Source of the DNA: Rikenella sp031551865
GTDB taxonomy: Bacteria > Bacteroidota > Bacteroidia > Bacteroidales > Rikenellaceae
NCBI GenBank assembly: GCA_031551865.1
Contig: JAVBMY010000001.1
Coordinates: 266,124 to 330,123 of the forward strand
DNA: 64,000 nucleotides
Reading direction: 5' to 3'
This document shows positions 1-8,085 of this stretch, in pieces. Position 1 is the first letter of the stretch, and each line of letters opens with the position of its first letter. The notes below the pieces were generated by a model. The model worked only from the letters and a program-made list of their open reading frames with translations, was not told the origin of the DNA and made no database searches. The translations under genes were made by a program, and so were the position numbers.

Positions 1-20
1 TTCTTTTCTTTAGAAAAGAA
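1..20. repeat. A/T palindrome at window edge
   Basis: The first 20 bases form a self-complementary block (TTCTTTTCT-TTAGAAAAGAA type). Near-copies sit at about 1993-2010, 2291-2310, 35068-35083 and 59303-59318, where they bound larger repeat elements. Here it is probably the right edge of an element lying mostly outside the window. Confidence 0.5.
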
Positions 21-74
21 TGCCTGCCCCGGCGAGGGCGATATTATCCAGCCTGCGCGGCGAGCGCGACGCAT

Positions 75-1541
75 ATGCTCAGAAAATTAGTAGGACAGAC
101 AGCCATTTACGGGATCAGCGGGATCGTTGCGAAATTCATCAACTACCTGCTGACCCCCTATTTGACTAACATCATGGGACGGAGCGTGTACGGCGACGTC
201 ACCCTGCTCTATTCCATCATTCCGTTTGCCAACGTGTTGCTGACCATGGGCCTGGCGACCAGTTATTTCCGCTACGCCTCGCGGTGCGAGACCCCCGGGG
301 CTAAAAAAGAGCTGTTCACCACCTCGTGGGTATCCGTGAGCATGCTTTCCGTGTGTTTCATGCTGGCCGTGTGGTTGTTCAGCGCTCCCCTGGCACGTGT
401 CTTCGAGGTCAGCCTGTCGTGTATTCTGGCCACCGGCGCCCTGATCATGGTCGACAACATCAACGCCATCCCCCTGGCCGCCCTGCGCGAGGAGCGTAAA
501 TCCGTCTATTATACGGTGGTCAATGTGGTTAATGTGGTCGTCAACGTGGCGCTGTGCGTCTTCTTCTACAGTTTCATGCCCCGGCGGTTCGGACTGCCCC
601 CGCAGGCCTACACCCCGCTGTGGGTGATCGTGGCCAACCTCGCGGCCAGCTTGGTGAGCACTGTGATGCTCATGCCCAACACCATCCGCCTGCTGTCGCG
701 CACATTTTCGCCCGCCTTGCTGCGGTCGCTCTGGCACTATTCGCTGCCGTTGCTCATGGCCGGCCTGTTCGGAGTGTCGGGTGACTTTATCGACCGCCTC
801 ATGCTCCGCTTCATGCTGCCCGACAGCATTGCCGCGGCGCAGGTGGGCATCTACGGTGCCGTGGGCCGGGTTGCCGCCCTGATGGTGATTTTCCGGCAGA
901 TCTACACGCTCGGGGCCGAGCCTTTCTTCCTGCAACACTTCGAAGGCAATGGCTTCCAGCGCACCAACGCCGAAGCCACGAAATTCTTCACTATCGTCGG
1001 TATCGCGATCTTTCTGGGTATCATCTATTTCCAGGATTTGTTCGCGCTCTTCATCGGGCCCGAATTCCGGATCGGGATGCCGGTGCTGCCCCTGCTGTTG
1101 CTGGCCAACCTGTTCGGTGGCCTGTTGACTAACCTGTCGTTCTGGTACAAGGCCGCCGACAAGACCCGCATAGCGGTCTACATTACCGGCATCGGCGTGT
1201 TGATCACCATTGCGGCCAATGTCATCATGATTCCGCCGATGGGGTATTACGGTTCGGCCTGGGCGCGCGTGCTCACGACGGTGGTGATGGTCGTGGCGAG
1301 CTATTTCCTGTGCCAGCGCCACTACCCGGTGCCGTTCGACCTGCGCCGCATCGGGCTTTACTTCCTGCTGGGCGGAATATTTTACGGTTTGTCGTTCGTT
1401 ACGGCGCTGCCGGGCGGCTGGTGGCAGTGGAGTCTTAACTTTTTATTACTTTTGATGTTTGGGGCGATCGCGTTCCGGATGGAATTCCCCGGTCGTACCC
1501 TCGCCTCGGTGCTGGGCTTCTCCCGGCGCCGGTCCGAATAG
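75..1541 (+). CDS. Polysaccharide/oligosaccharide flippase (MOP superfamily)
   Basis: A 488-residue polytopic inner-membrane protein with about 12-14 hydrophobic segments along its whole length. It begins with an N-terminus typical of Wzx-like flippases (GQTAIYGISGIVAKFINYLL). The family moves lipid-linked saccharides across the inner membrane for surface polysaccharide or lipopolysaccharide assembly. The start is the ATG at 75, and the protein runs into the first helix as in relatives. The stop lies 3 bp before the dut start, so the two are probably cotranscribed with the TPR and EnvC-like genes further on. Substrate cannot be told from sequence. A MurJ-type lipid II flippase is less likely, given the length and the start. 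Confidence 0.85.
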   Translation: MLRKLVGQTAIYGISGIVAKFINYLLTPYLTNIMGRSVYGDVTLLYSIIPFANVLLTMGLATSYFRYASRCETPGAKKELFTTSWVSVSMLSVCFMLAVWLFSAPLARVFEVSLSCILATGALIMVDNINAIPLAALREERKSVYYTVVNVVNVVVNVALCVFFYSFMPRRFGLPPQAYTPLWVIVANLAASLVSTVMLMPNTIRLLSRTFSPALLRSLWHYSLPLLMAGLFGVSGDFIDRLMLRFMLPDSIAAAQVGIYGAVGRVAALMVIFRQIYTLGAEPFFLQHFEGNGFQRTNAEATKFFTIVGIAIFLGIIYFQDLFALFIGPEFRIGMPVLPLLLLANLFGGLLTNLSFWYKAADKTRIAVYITGIGVLITIAANVIMIPPMGYYGSAWARVLTTVVMVVASYFLCQRHYPVPFDLRRIGLYFLLGGIFYGLSFVTALPGGWWQWSLNFLLLLMFGAIAFRMEFPGRTLASVLGFSRRRSE

Positions 1542-1544
1542 ATT

Positions 1545-1979
1545 ATGGAAAAAGTAAAAGTCATCAACCGCTCGGCAAATCCGCTGCCGCAATACGAAAC
1601 GGAACACTCGGTGGGCCTCGACGTCCGCGCCGCGCTCGCCGAACCGGTCACGCTCGAACCGCTCGCCCGGGCCCTCGTGCCCACGGGCCTGCATGTCGAA
1701 ATCCCTCCCGGATACGAGATCCAGGTGCGCCCCCGTAGCGGACTGGCGGCCAAACATGGCGTCACGGTGCTCAATTCGCCCGGAACCATCGACCCGGACT
1801 ACCGCGGCGAAATCAAGGTGATCCTGGTGAATCTCTCGAACGAACCGTTCACCATTCAACACGGCGAACGCATCGCCCAACTGGTTTTTGCCCGCTACGA
1901 TCGCCTCGAATGGCAGCCCTCCACGGAACTTTCCGACACCTCGCGTGGTGCGGGAGGCTTCGGCTCTACCGGCCGATAG
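1545..1979 (+). CDS. dut: dUTP diphosphatase
   Basis: A 144-residue trimeric-type dUTPase that hydrolyses dUTP to dUMP and pyrophosphate, keeping uracil out of DNA and feeding dTMP synthesis. All five motifs are visible: GLDVRA at 24-29, PRSGLA at 63-68, GTIDPDYRGE at 80-89 with the catalytic Asp, GERIAQL at 107-113, and the C-terminal glycine-rich RGAGGFGSTG at 134-143. Length and start (ATG, 3 bp after the flippase stop) fit the family. It appears to be translated from the same message as the flippase. Confidence 0.97.
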   Translation: MEKVKVINRSANPLPQYETEHSVGLDVRAALAEPVTLEPLARALVPTGLHVEIPPGYEIQVRPRSGLAAKHGVTVLNSPGTIDPDYRGEIKVILVNLSNEPFTIQHGERIAQLVFARYDRLEWQPSTELSDTSRGAGGFGSTGR

Positions 1980-1989
1980 CGAAGGCATC

Positions 1990-2315
1990 GCTCTTTTCTA
2001 AAGAAAAGAACCGAAAGAATTTTTGGGTCCACAACGTGGACTCTTCCTTCTGCTTGCTTGGCAATCCGAACAAGTTCGATTGCCCTCGTTTCGGGCGAAG
2101 ATTTTGGATGCTAGGCATTCCTCTGTATTTTCGTTGCGGCGCGTAGCGCTTGTATTTCAATAAGAAATTCGCTCTGAAAGTTCACCTTCGAGCCGAATTT
2201 CTTATTGAAATACACAACCAATACCTTCGGCATTGCACTGCAACACAAACCGAGGCCGGAAACGAAGTTTCCACAAAAGTTTTTGCGCCGCTTTTTTGCA
2301 AAAAAGCGGCAATAC
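1990..2315. repeat. Structured interspersed repeat, copy A
   Basis: This fills the gap between dut and the TPR gene. It opens with an A/T palindrome (about 1993-2010) and closes with the palindrome GCCGCTTTTTTGCAAAAAAG (2288-2310 region). Bases 2061-2100 are identical to 59339-59378 and fold into two short hairpins. Bases 2151-2171 pair with 2194-2214 as a 21-bp stem closing a 22-base loop. The copy at 59.3-59.7 kb has the same order of parts with an unrelated stem sequence. The right palindrome could also end transcription of dut. Confidence 0.75.
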
Positions 2316-2331
2316 CAGCCTGATCAACACG

Positions 2332-4068
2332 ATGAGAAAAATACTGATAGCGATATTGGCGTTGGGGATGAGTGGGGTAGTGCGTGCTGCCGGGCCGCGG
2401 GACGAGCACGTCGGCCGTTCGTGGAGCGGCGAGCGGCGGGAGCGGTACACCCCCGAACTGCAAGCCTCGAACTACTATTTGGAAGGCGTACGCTACATGA
2501 CCGACGAGTCCTGGCAGGCTGCCGGCTATTTCTTTACCCGCGCTTTGAAATACGACCCTGCGCATGCTCCCTCATACTATCAGCTCGGACAGATCTTCGG
2601 CATGTTCGACTCCTACGGGCAGGCTCTTCCCTACGCCCGCAAAGCCTGTGAACTCGTCCCGGAAAACCTCGACTACGCCGAAAACTACGGTCGTCTGCTC
2701 GCCCTGAACGAACAATACGACGAGGCCGAGACTGTACTGGGAGCCCTTATCGCCGCCGACTCCTCGCGCATCGCCGCCGTCGGCATGCTGGCCGCCCTGA
2801 AGTCTCAGCACGGCGACACCAGCGAAGCCCTCCGGCTGATCGATCTGGCCGAGCGGCGCGGGATTTACAGCCCTCCCATGGTCGAACTTAAACGCCAGAT
2901 CCTCGTGCAGGGGCAACGCTACCGCGAAAGCTACGACTACATGGCGTGCGCCGCGGCCGCCAATCCCGACAATTCGCGCCTGCACATCTACCTTGCCGAA
3001 CTGGCCGCCACCTTCGGCGACGACAGTACCGCGCTGGCCGAATACCAAACCGCGATCCGGATCGACTCCCTCTCCGTCGCCCCCCGCATTGCGTTGGCCG
3101 AATACTACCGCATCAAAGGCGGCAATTCCGCGCCCCTCATACAAGCCCTCTTTCCTGTTTTCGCATCGCCCGAAGGGCTCGATGCGAAAACCAAGATCAG
3201 CTACTTCAACGACTACGTGCGCACTCCCGAGAACTACACCTACCTCGGCGAAGCCGTCGACAGTCTGGCCGGGCTGATGCTCGGCGCCCATCCCGACGAT
3301 CCCGCCGTGCGCGAATTCTACACGATGCACCTGATCGACCGGGGCGACCTGGACCGCCTGGCCGCTTTCGAAGACCAACGGATCCGCTCCGGTAAAGCCA
3401 CTGTGTCCGATTTTCAGACTGCCATCGAACTCGCTGAATATCAGGAGAGTAGAGATAGTTCGCGCCGCTACATGGCCCTGGCCCTCGGGCAGTACCCCCG
3501 CAACGATACCGTGGCCCTGATGGCCCTCTATATGGAACTGCGCGACGATAACCCCGACGGTGCCGTCGCCATTGCCCGGCAGGCCCTCAGGGCGACCCGC
3601 AACGACTCCATCCGTTCGTCGCTCCACGGCGCCCTCGGCGACATTGCCTACAAGGCCGACGACACCCGAACCGCCTTCAAAGAGTACCGGAAGGCATTGC
3701 ATTATAATCCGGATAACTCCCTGATCCTCAATAATTATTCTTACTACCTGAGCCTGCTCGGCGAACAACTGCCCGAGGCCTTGGTCATGGCCGAGCGCGC
3801 CAACGAACTCTCGCCCCAGAATGCCACTTTCCTCGATACGCAGGCCTGGGTGCTCTACAAAATGAGGCGCTACGACGAGGCTCAGGCGCTCATGCGCCGC
3901 GTGATGGTACTCGACGACAAACCGGGACCCGACGTGCTGATGCACTACGGCGATATCCTCGATGCCCTCGGCAGCCGCTTCATGGCCGAAACTTACTGGA
4001 AACGCGCCCTTGAGGCCGGGGCCGATGCCGCCGAAGTCGAAAAGCGACTGCAAGGGAGAAGACCCTGA
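2332..4068 (+). CDS. Exported tetratricopeptide-repeat protein
   Basis: A 578-residue TPR protein starting MRKILIAILALGMSGVVRA, a classic Sec signal peptide. An in-frame ATG at 2233 would add 33 residues encoded by the repeat element and hide the signal peptide, so the ATG at 2332 is preferred. After a short linker the rest is a run of 34-residue helical repeats, for example YYQLGQIFGMFDSYGQALPYA near the start and AWVLYKMRRYDEAQALMRRV near the end. TPR arrays mediate protein contacts. A periplasmic or outer-membrane-associated scaffold is inferred. Two bases separate it from the EnvC-like gene, suggesting coupled translation and a shared cell-envelope role. Confidence 0.85.
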   Translation: MRKILIAILALGMSGVVRAAGPRDEHVGRSWSGERRERYTPELQASNYYLEGVRYMTDESWQAAGYFFTRALKYDPAHAPSYYQLGQIFGMFDSYGQALPYARKACELVPENLDYAENYGRLLALNEQYDEAETVLGALIAADSSRIAAVGMLAALKSQHGDTSEALRLIDLAERRGIYSPPMVELKRQILVQGQRYRESYDYMACAAAANPDNSRLHIYLAELAATFGDDSTALAEYQTAIRIDSLSVAPRIALAEYYRIKGGNSAPLIQALFPVFASPEGLDAKTKISYFNDYVRTPENYTYLGEAVDSLAGLMLGAHPDDPAVREFYTMHLIDRGDLDRLAAFEDQRIRSGKATVSDFQTAIELAEYQESRDSSRRYMALALGQYPRNDTVALMALYMELRDDNPDGAVAIARQALRATRNDSIRSSLHGALGDIAYKADDTRTAFKEYRKALHYNPDNSLILNNYSYYLSLLGEQLPEALVMAERANELSPQNATFLDTQAWVLYKMRRYDEAQALMRRVMVLDDKPGPDVLMHYGDILDALGSRFMAETYWKRALEAGADAAEVEKRLQGRRP

Positions 4069-4070
4069 CG

Positions 4071-5351
4071 ATGAGCCGCCTGCGATCCATACGAATTTAC
4101 ATCTCCGTCATTTTTTTGTCGGCCGCTTTGTTGTCGGTTCTGCCGTTCATGGCGCGGGCTCAAAAACAGAGTAGCGTTCAGCAGCAGATTAAGCAGGCCC
4201 AGGCCGAGATCGCCCGCATCGACAAACTCGTCGGCCAGACCAAAAAAGAGGTCGACGCCACTGAGATCAACCTCCGGCTCCTCGAAACAAAAATCGTCAA
4301 CCGGCGGAAAATCGTCGATGGCCTGGCCGAAGAAAAAAAGAGCCTTTCGGCCGACATCGCCTCCCGTTCGCTGGAGGTGGTCCGGCTCGGTACGCGCTAC
4401 GCTGATCTAAAAGCCTCGTACTCAGCCCTTATCCGGATCGCGTACAAAAATTACCGGAATAACAGCTATCTCTCGTTCATCTTCTCGGCGCGCGACTTTA
4501 CAGACGCCGCACGGAGACTTTATTATGTTAAACAGATCGGTTTGCGGACCGAACAGCAAGGGCGTGAAATTTCCGCGACTCACGACCGCCTCGCCGAAGA
4601 GCTTCGGGGACTTGAAACGCGCCAGGCTGAATTGGCCGTCGTCGAAGAGCGCCAGGCTGCAGAAATTGCCACACTCGGCCGGGAGCAGGAAGGGCTCCGT
4701 GCGGCCGAGGCTAAACTTCGTGCCCGCACCAAAGAGCTCACCGACAAGGCGGCCGAAAACCGCCGCCGCCTGGAGCAGCTCCAGCAAGAACTTCAGCGCG
4801 TGGTCGCCGAAGAGGTCAAGGCGCGCAAGCAAACAATCAACGCCCCGAAATCCGCTACAGGGGCAAAGCCTTCCTCCTCTCGCACTGCCGCGGCTCCGCC
4901 CCCGGGGCGCAGCGTCTCCGACGGGTCGCCCGCTTCGGTCGCGTTCGCCGGGCGGCAGGGCAGGCTGCAGCTTCCGGTCGAGGGCGGTGTAGTGGTCGAG
5001 CGGTTCGGTACGAACATGCACGGCGGCGCGAAGATGAACAACAAAGGCGTGAATATCGCCGCCCGTGAAGGCGCCGAAGTGCGCTGTGTATGGGAGGGTG
5101 AAGTGCGCAAGGTCTTCTTCTTCCAAGGGCTGGGTAACTCGGTGATCGTACGTCACGGAAGCTACCTGACGATCTATGCCAACCTCTCGCAGGTTTTCGT
5201 GCGCGAGGGCGAGAGGCTGATCGAAGGCCAAAGCCTCGGGTCGCTCGGTTCGTTCGGCAACAATGGGCAACAGTCGGTATTGCATTTCGAGCTCTGGCTC
5301 GAAAATGACACCCTGAATCCCGAACCGTGGCTTGCACTCTCGGGCTCATGA
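4071..5351 (+). CDS. EnvC-like murein hydrolase activator (coiled coil + LytM/M23 domain)
   Basis: A 426-residue exported protein. The layout is a signal peptide (residues 1-26, ending FMARAQ), a long charged coiled coil (about 30-235), a Pro/Ser-rich linker (about 255-290) and a C-terminal LytM/M23 domain (about 300-420). The metal-binding residues of active M23 peptidases are degenerate: the usual HxxxGxD segment reads HGGAKMNNKGVN, and the final HxH reads LHFELW. This matches EnvC-type proteins, which activate amidases at the septum and are not themselves peptidases. It sits 2 bp after the TPR gene. A weak hairpin follows at about 5432-5458. Confidence 0.88.
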   Translation: MSRLRSIRIYISVIFLSAALLSVLPFMARAQKQSSVQQQIKQAQAEIARIDKLVGQTKKEVDATEINLRLLETKIVNRRKIVDGLAEEKKSLSADIASRSLEVVRLGTRYADLKASYSALIRIAYKNYRNNSYLSFIFSARDFTDAARRLYYVKQIGLRTEQQGREISATHDRLAEELRGLETRQAELAVVEERQAAEIATLGREQEGLRAAEAKLRARTKELTDKAAENRRRLEQLQQELQRVVAEEVKARKQTINAPKSATGAKPSSSRTAAAPPPGRSVSDGSPASVAFAGRQGRLQLPVEGGVVVERFGTNMHGGAKMNNKGVNIAAREGAEVRCVWEGEVRKVFFFQGLGNSVIVRHGSYLTIYANLSQVFVREGERLIEGQSLGSLGSFGNNGQQSVLHFELWLENDTLNPEPWLALSGS

Positions 5352-5431
5352 TTCCGGATTTTGCGCTTTGACCGGAGTGTCCCAGCTTGGATTTTCTCGG
5401 CCCTGGATGAAAGGTGGTGCTGTATCACGCG

Positions 5432-5458
5432 CTCCTTTTCTTCGGATGAAAAGAGGAG
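5432..5458 (+). terminator. Possible terminator hairpin after the EnvC-like gene
   Basis: CTCCTTTTC (5432-5440) pairs with GAAAAGAGGAG (5448-5458) around a 7-base loop, with one bulge and no strong T run behind it. It may mark the end of the flippase-to-EnvC transcript. Confidence 0.35.
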
Positions 5459-5523
5459 CCGGATGTAGCGCGTAACCTGCCTCATGTTCAACCTTAGGTA
5501 TTTTTGAAGCGAGATTCTATATA

Positions 5524-5970
5524 ATGGCCGTAAGTTATCATACCGAAGATTGCCGTTTTGCGGTTCGCGAACGCCGGGCACTCGCCGCGTGGCTTCGTTC
5601 GATCGCGACCGCCGAGGGGGGGACCCTCGGCGACGTGTCGCTGGTCTTTTGCAGCGACGCCTACCTGCTCGGCATCAACCGGCAGTACCTTAACCATGAT
5701 TATTTCACCGACGTGATCACCTTCGACTATTCCGGCGATGGCGTGGTCTCGGGCGACATATTCATCAGCGTCGATACCGTGCGCTCCAACGCCGAAGGGC
5801 TTGGCGAGATGTTCCACGTGGAACTTTCGAGGGTTATCTCGCACGGTATCTTGCACTTATGCGGGTATGGCGATAAAACCCGATCCGAAACGAAAACGAT
5901 GCGTGAACGAGAAAATCATTATATGGACAAGCTGCCCGAAGGGCTGGCGTTGAAAGCTTTTGGCGCATGA
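5524..5970 (+). CDS. ybeY: Endoribonuclease YbeY (rRNA maturation factor)
   Basis: A 148-residue UPF0054-family zinc endoribonuclease used in 16S rRNA 3'-end maturation and ribosome quality control. The metal motif is HGILHLCGYGD at 107-117. H107 and H111 are canonical. The third ligand position, usually His, is Asp117, which could still bind metal. The length is typical. The last four bases overlap the mnmG start (ATGA at 5967-5970), so the two are translationally coupled. Confidence 0.96.
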   Translation: MAVSYHTEDCRFAVRERRALAAWLRSIATAEGGTLGDVSLVFCSDAYLLGINRQYLNHDYFTDVITFDYSGDGVVSGDIFISVDTVRSNAEGLGEMFHVELSRVISHGILHLCGYGDKTRSETKTMRERENHYMDKLPEGLALKAFGA

Positions 5971-7847
5971 GGTTTGAATACGATATTATTGTGGTGGGCG
6001 GAGGACATGCCGGGTGTGAGGCCGCCGTGGCCGCCGCGCGCATGGGTGCCGACACGTTGCTCGTCACGATGGATATGTCGAAGGTGGCGCAGATGTCGTG
6101 CAACCCGGCGGTGGGCGGTGTGGCCAAAGGCCAGATCGTGCGCGAGATCGACGCGCTCGGCGGGCAGATGGGGCTGGTTACCGACCGCACGACGCTCCAA
6201 TTCCGTATGCTGAATCGATCGAAAGGGGCGGCTATGTGGAGTCCCCGCGCCCAGTGCGACAAATATGCTTTTTCGGCCGAGTGGCGCCGCACGCTCGATG
6301 CGACCGAAGGCCTTTCGGTCTGGCAGGATCATGTTGTGCGCCTGTTGGTCGACGGCGGCGGCAGGGTAGGGGGCGTGGCGACCGCGCTGGGCGCCGAATT
6401 CCGCGCCCGTGCCGTGGTTCTTACCACAGGAACCTTCCTTGGTGGGCTGATGCACGTCGGCGGGGCGCAGGCCGAGGGTGGGCGGGCGGGCGATCCGGCC
6501 AGTCATGGTTTGTCGGCGCAACTCGCATCGTTCGGCATCGAGGTGGCCCGCATGAAAACCGGAACTCCCGTCCGTATCGATGGCCGCACCATCGATTTCT
6601 CGGTGCTCGAACGACAAGAGGGTGACGCTGAGTCCTCGAAATTTTCCTACTCGGACGAGACGCAGGCCGTTCCTCTAGCGGAGCAAATGCCCTGTTATAT
6701 TACTTATACGTCGGCCGAAGTGCACGATATTCTGCGTGCGGGCTTCGGTCGTTCGCCGCTGTTTACCGGTGTGATCCGTGGTATCGGGCCACGCTATTGC
6801 CCCAGTATCGAAGACAAGCTCCGCACTTTTGCCGACAAGACTGAGCATCAACTTTTTCTGGAGCCCGAAGGACGCGCCACGCATGAATATTACCTGAACG
6901 GATTCTCGTCGTCGCTGCCGCTTGAGGTGCAGGTCGAGGCGCTACGGCGCATTCGGGGGCTCGAAAAGGCTCAGATTTACCGTCCCGGTTATGCCATCGA
7001 ATATGACTATTTTCCGCCTGTGCAACTGTTCCATACGCTGGAGTCCAAAGTGCTTGGCGGACTCTATTTTGCCGGGCAGGTCAATGGGACAACCGGATAC
7101 GAAGAAGCTGGGGCCCAGGGCCTTATGGCCGGAATAAATGCGGTTCTGTCTTTGCGCGGCGCCGGGCCGCTGGTGTTGGGTCGTGACGAGGCTTACATCG
7201 GCGTGCTGATCGACGATCTGGTGACCAAGGGCGTGGACGAGCCTTACCGGATGTTCACGTCCCGGGCCGAGTACCGCATTCTGCTGCGGCAGGACAATGC
7301 CGACCGCCGCCTGACCGTCCGGGGTTACGAAGTCGGGCTGGTTGCGCACGCACGCTATGATGCCTTGTCGGTAAAAAACGAGCGCATCGCTGCCTTGATG
7401 GAATTCCTGCGCAAGACCAGTATTGCGCCCGGCGAGGTGAACGGTTGGCTCGAAAGGCTCGGCGAGGCTCCGATTTTGCAAAAAAGGCCCCTGCGGGACT
7501 TGTTGTTGCGCAATGCCGTGACTTTGGCCGGATTGGCCGGAGTTTCGGGCGAACTCCGGGCGTTTATTGCCCGTTCGCAGGCTGGCATTGCCGAGCTCGA
7601 AGCCGTCGAACTTGAAGTGAAATACAGCGGGTACATCGAACGCGAACGACAGTTGGCTGCGAAGCTCCATCGTCTCGAAGACGTGCGGATCCCTGCGGAG
7701 TTTGATTATTCGGCGTTGGAGTCTCTTTCGACCGAGGCGCGCCAGAAACTCGCCCGCATCCGTCCGTCGACCATTGCGCAGGCATCGCGCATTCCCGGCG
7801 TATCGCCTGCCGACGTCAGTGTATTGTTGGTGTACTTTGGGCGTTGA
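5967..7847 (+). CDS. mnmG: tRNA uridine-5-carboxymethylaminomethyl modification enzyme MnmG
   Basis: A 626-residue FAD enzyme (GidA) that works with MnmE to install cmnm5 at the wobble uridine of several tRNAs. The N-terminal Rossmann motif VVGGGHAGCEAAVAAARMG is at about residues 8-26. Further signatures are the conserved SCNPAVGGVAKGQIVREIDALGG-type segment near 45-65 and the C-terminal helical domain ending IPGVSPADVSVLLVYFGR. Full length. It starts inside the ybeY stop codon. Confidence 0.98.
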   Translation: MRFEYDIIVVGGGHAGCEAAVAAARMGADTLLVTMDMSKVAQMSCNPAVGGVAKGQIVREIDALGGQMGLVTDRTTLQFRMLNRSKGAAMWSPRAQCDKYAFSAEWRRTLDATEGLSVWQDHVVRLLVDGGGRVGGVATALGAEFRARAVVLTTGTFLGGLMHVGGAQAEGGRAGDPASHGLSAQLASFGIEVARMKTGTPVRIDGRTIDFSVLERQEGDAESSKFSYSDETQAVPLAEQMPCYITYTSAEVHDILRAGFGRSPLFTGVIRGIGPRYCPSIEDKLRTFADKTEHQLFLEPEGRATHEYYLNGFSSSLPLEVQVEALRRIRGLEKAQIYRPGYAIEYDYFPPVQLFHTLESKVLGGLYFAGQVNGTTGYEEAGAQGLMAGINAVLSLRGAGPLVLGRDEAYIGVLIDDLVTKGVDEPYRMFTSRAEYRILLRQDNADRRLTVRGYEVGLVAHARYDALSVKNERIAALMEFLRKTSIAPGEVNGWLERLGEAPILQKRPLRDLLLRNAVTLAGLAGVSGELRAFIARSQAGIAELEAVELEVKYSGYIERERQLAAKLHRLEDVRIPAEFDYSALESLSTEARQKLARIRPSTIAQASRIPGVSPADVSVLLVYFGR

Positions 7848-8085
7848 ATTGCGGAGAGATAGGCGGTGGCGTCTTCTTCTTTGCACCGGGGCGGACAAAG
7901 GGTTGATTCTCTGACTCACCGGAGTGTGGGGCCGCGAAAACACCGGCCGGATTTCTGTTTGTTCCACGTGGAACAATCGGGAAGAGTAGTGGGGGCAAGG
8001 CTTTCGGGTAATGCTTTGCTCATTTCCGGAAAATAGTTATTTTTGAATTTGCGAAAGTTATAATTCTATAGAGAACCGCGCGAAA

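Noticed and set aside
1990..2315. Insertion sequence with transposase
   Set aside because: No transposase frame is present in either copy. The element is too short and consists of hairpins.
2233..2331. Upstream start adding 33 residues to the TPR protein
   Set aside because: The added residues come from the repeat element and would bury the signal peptide.
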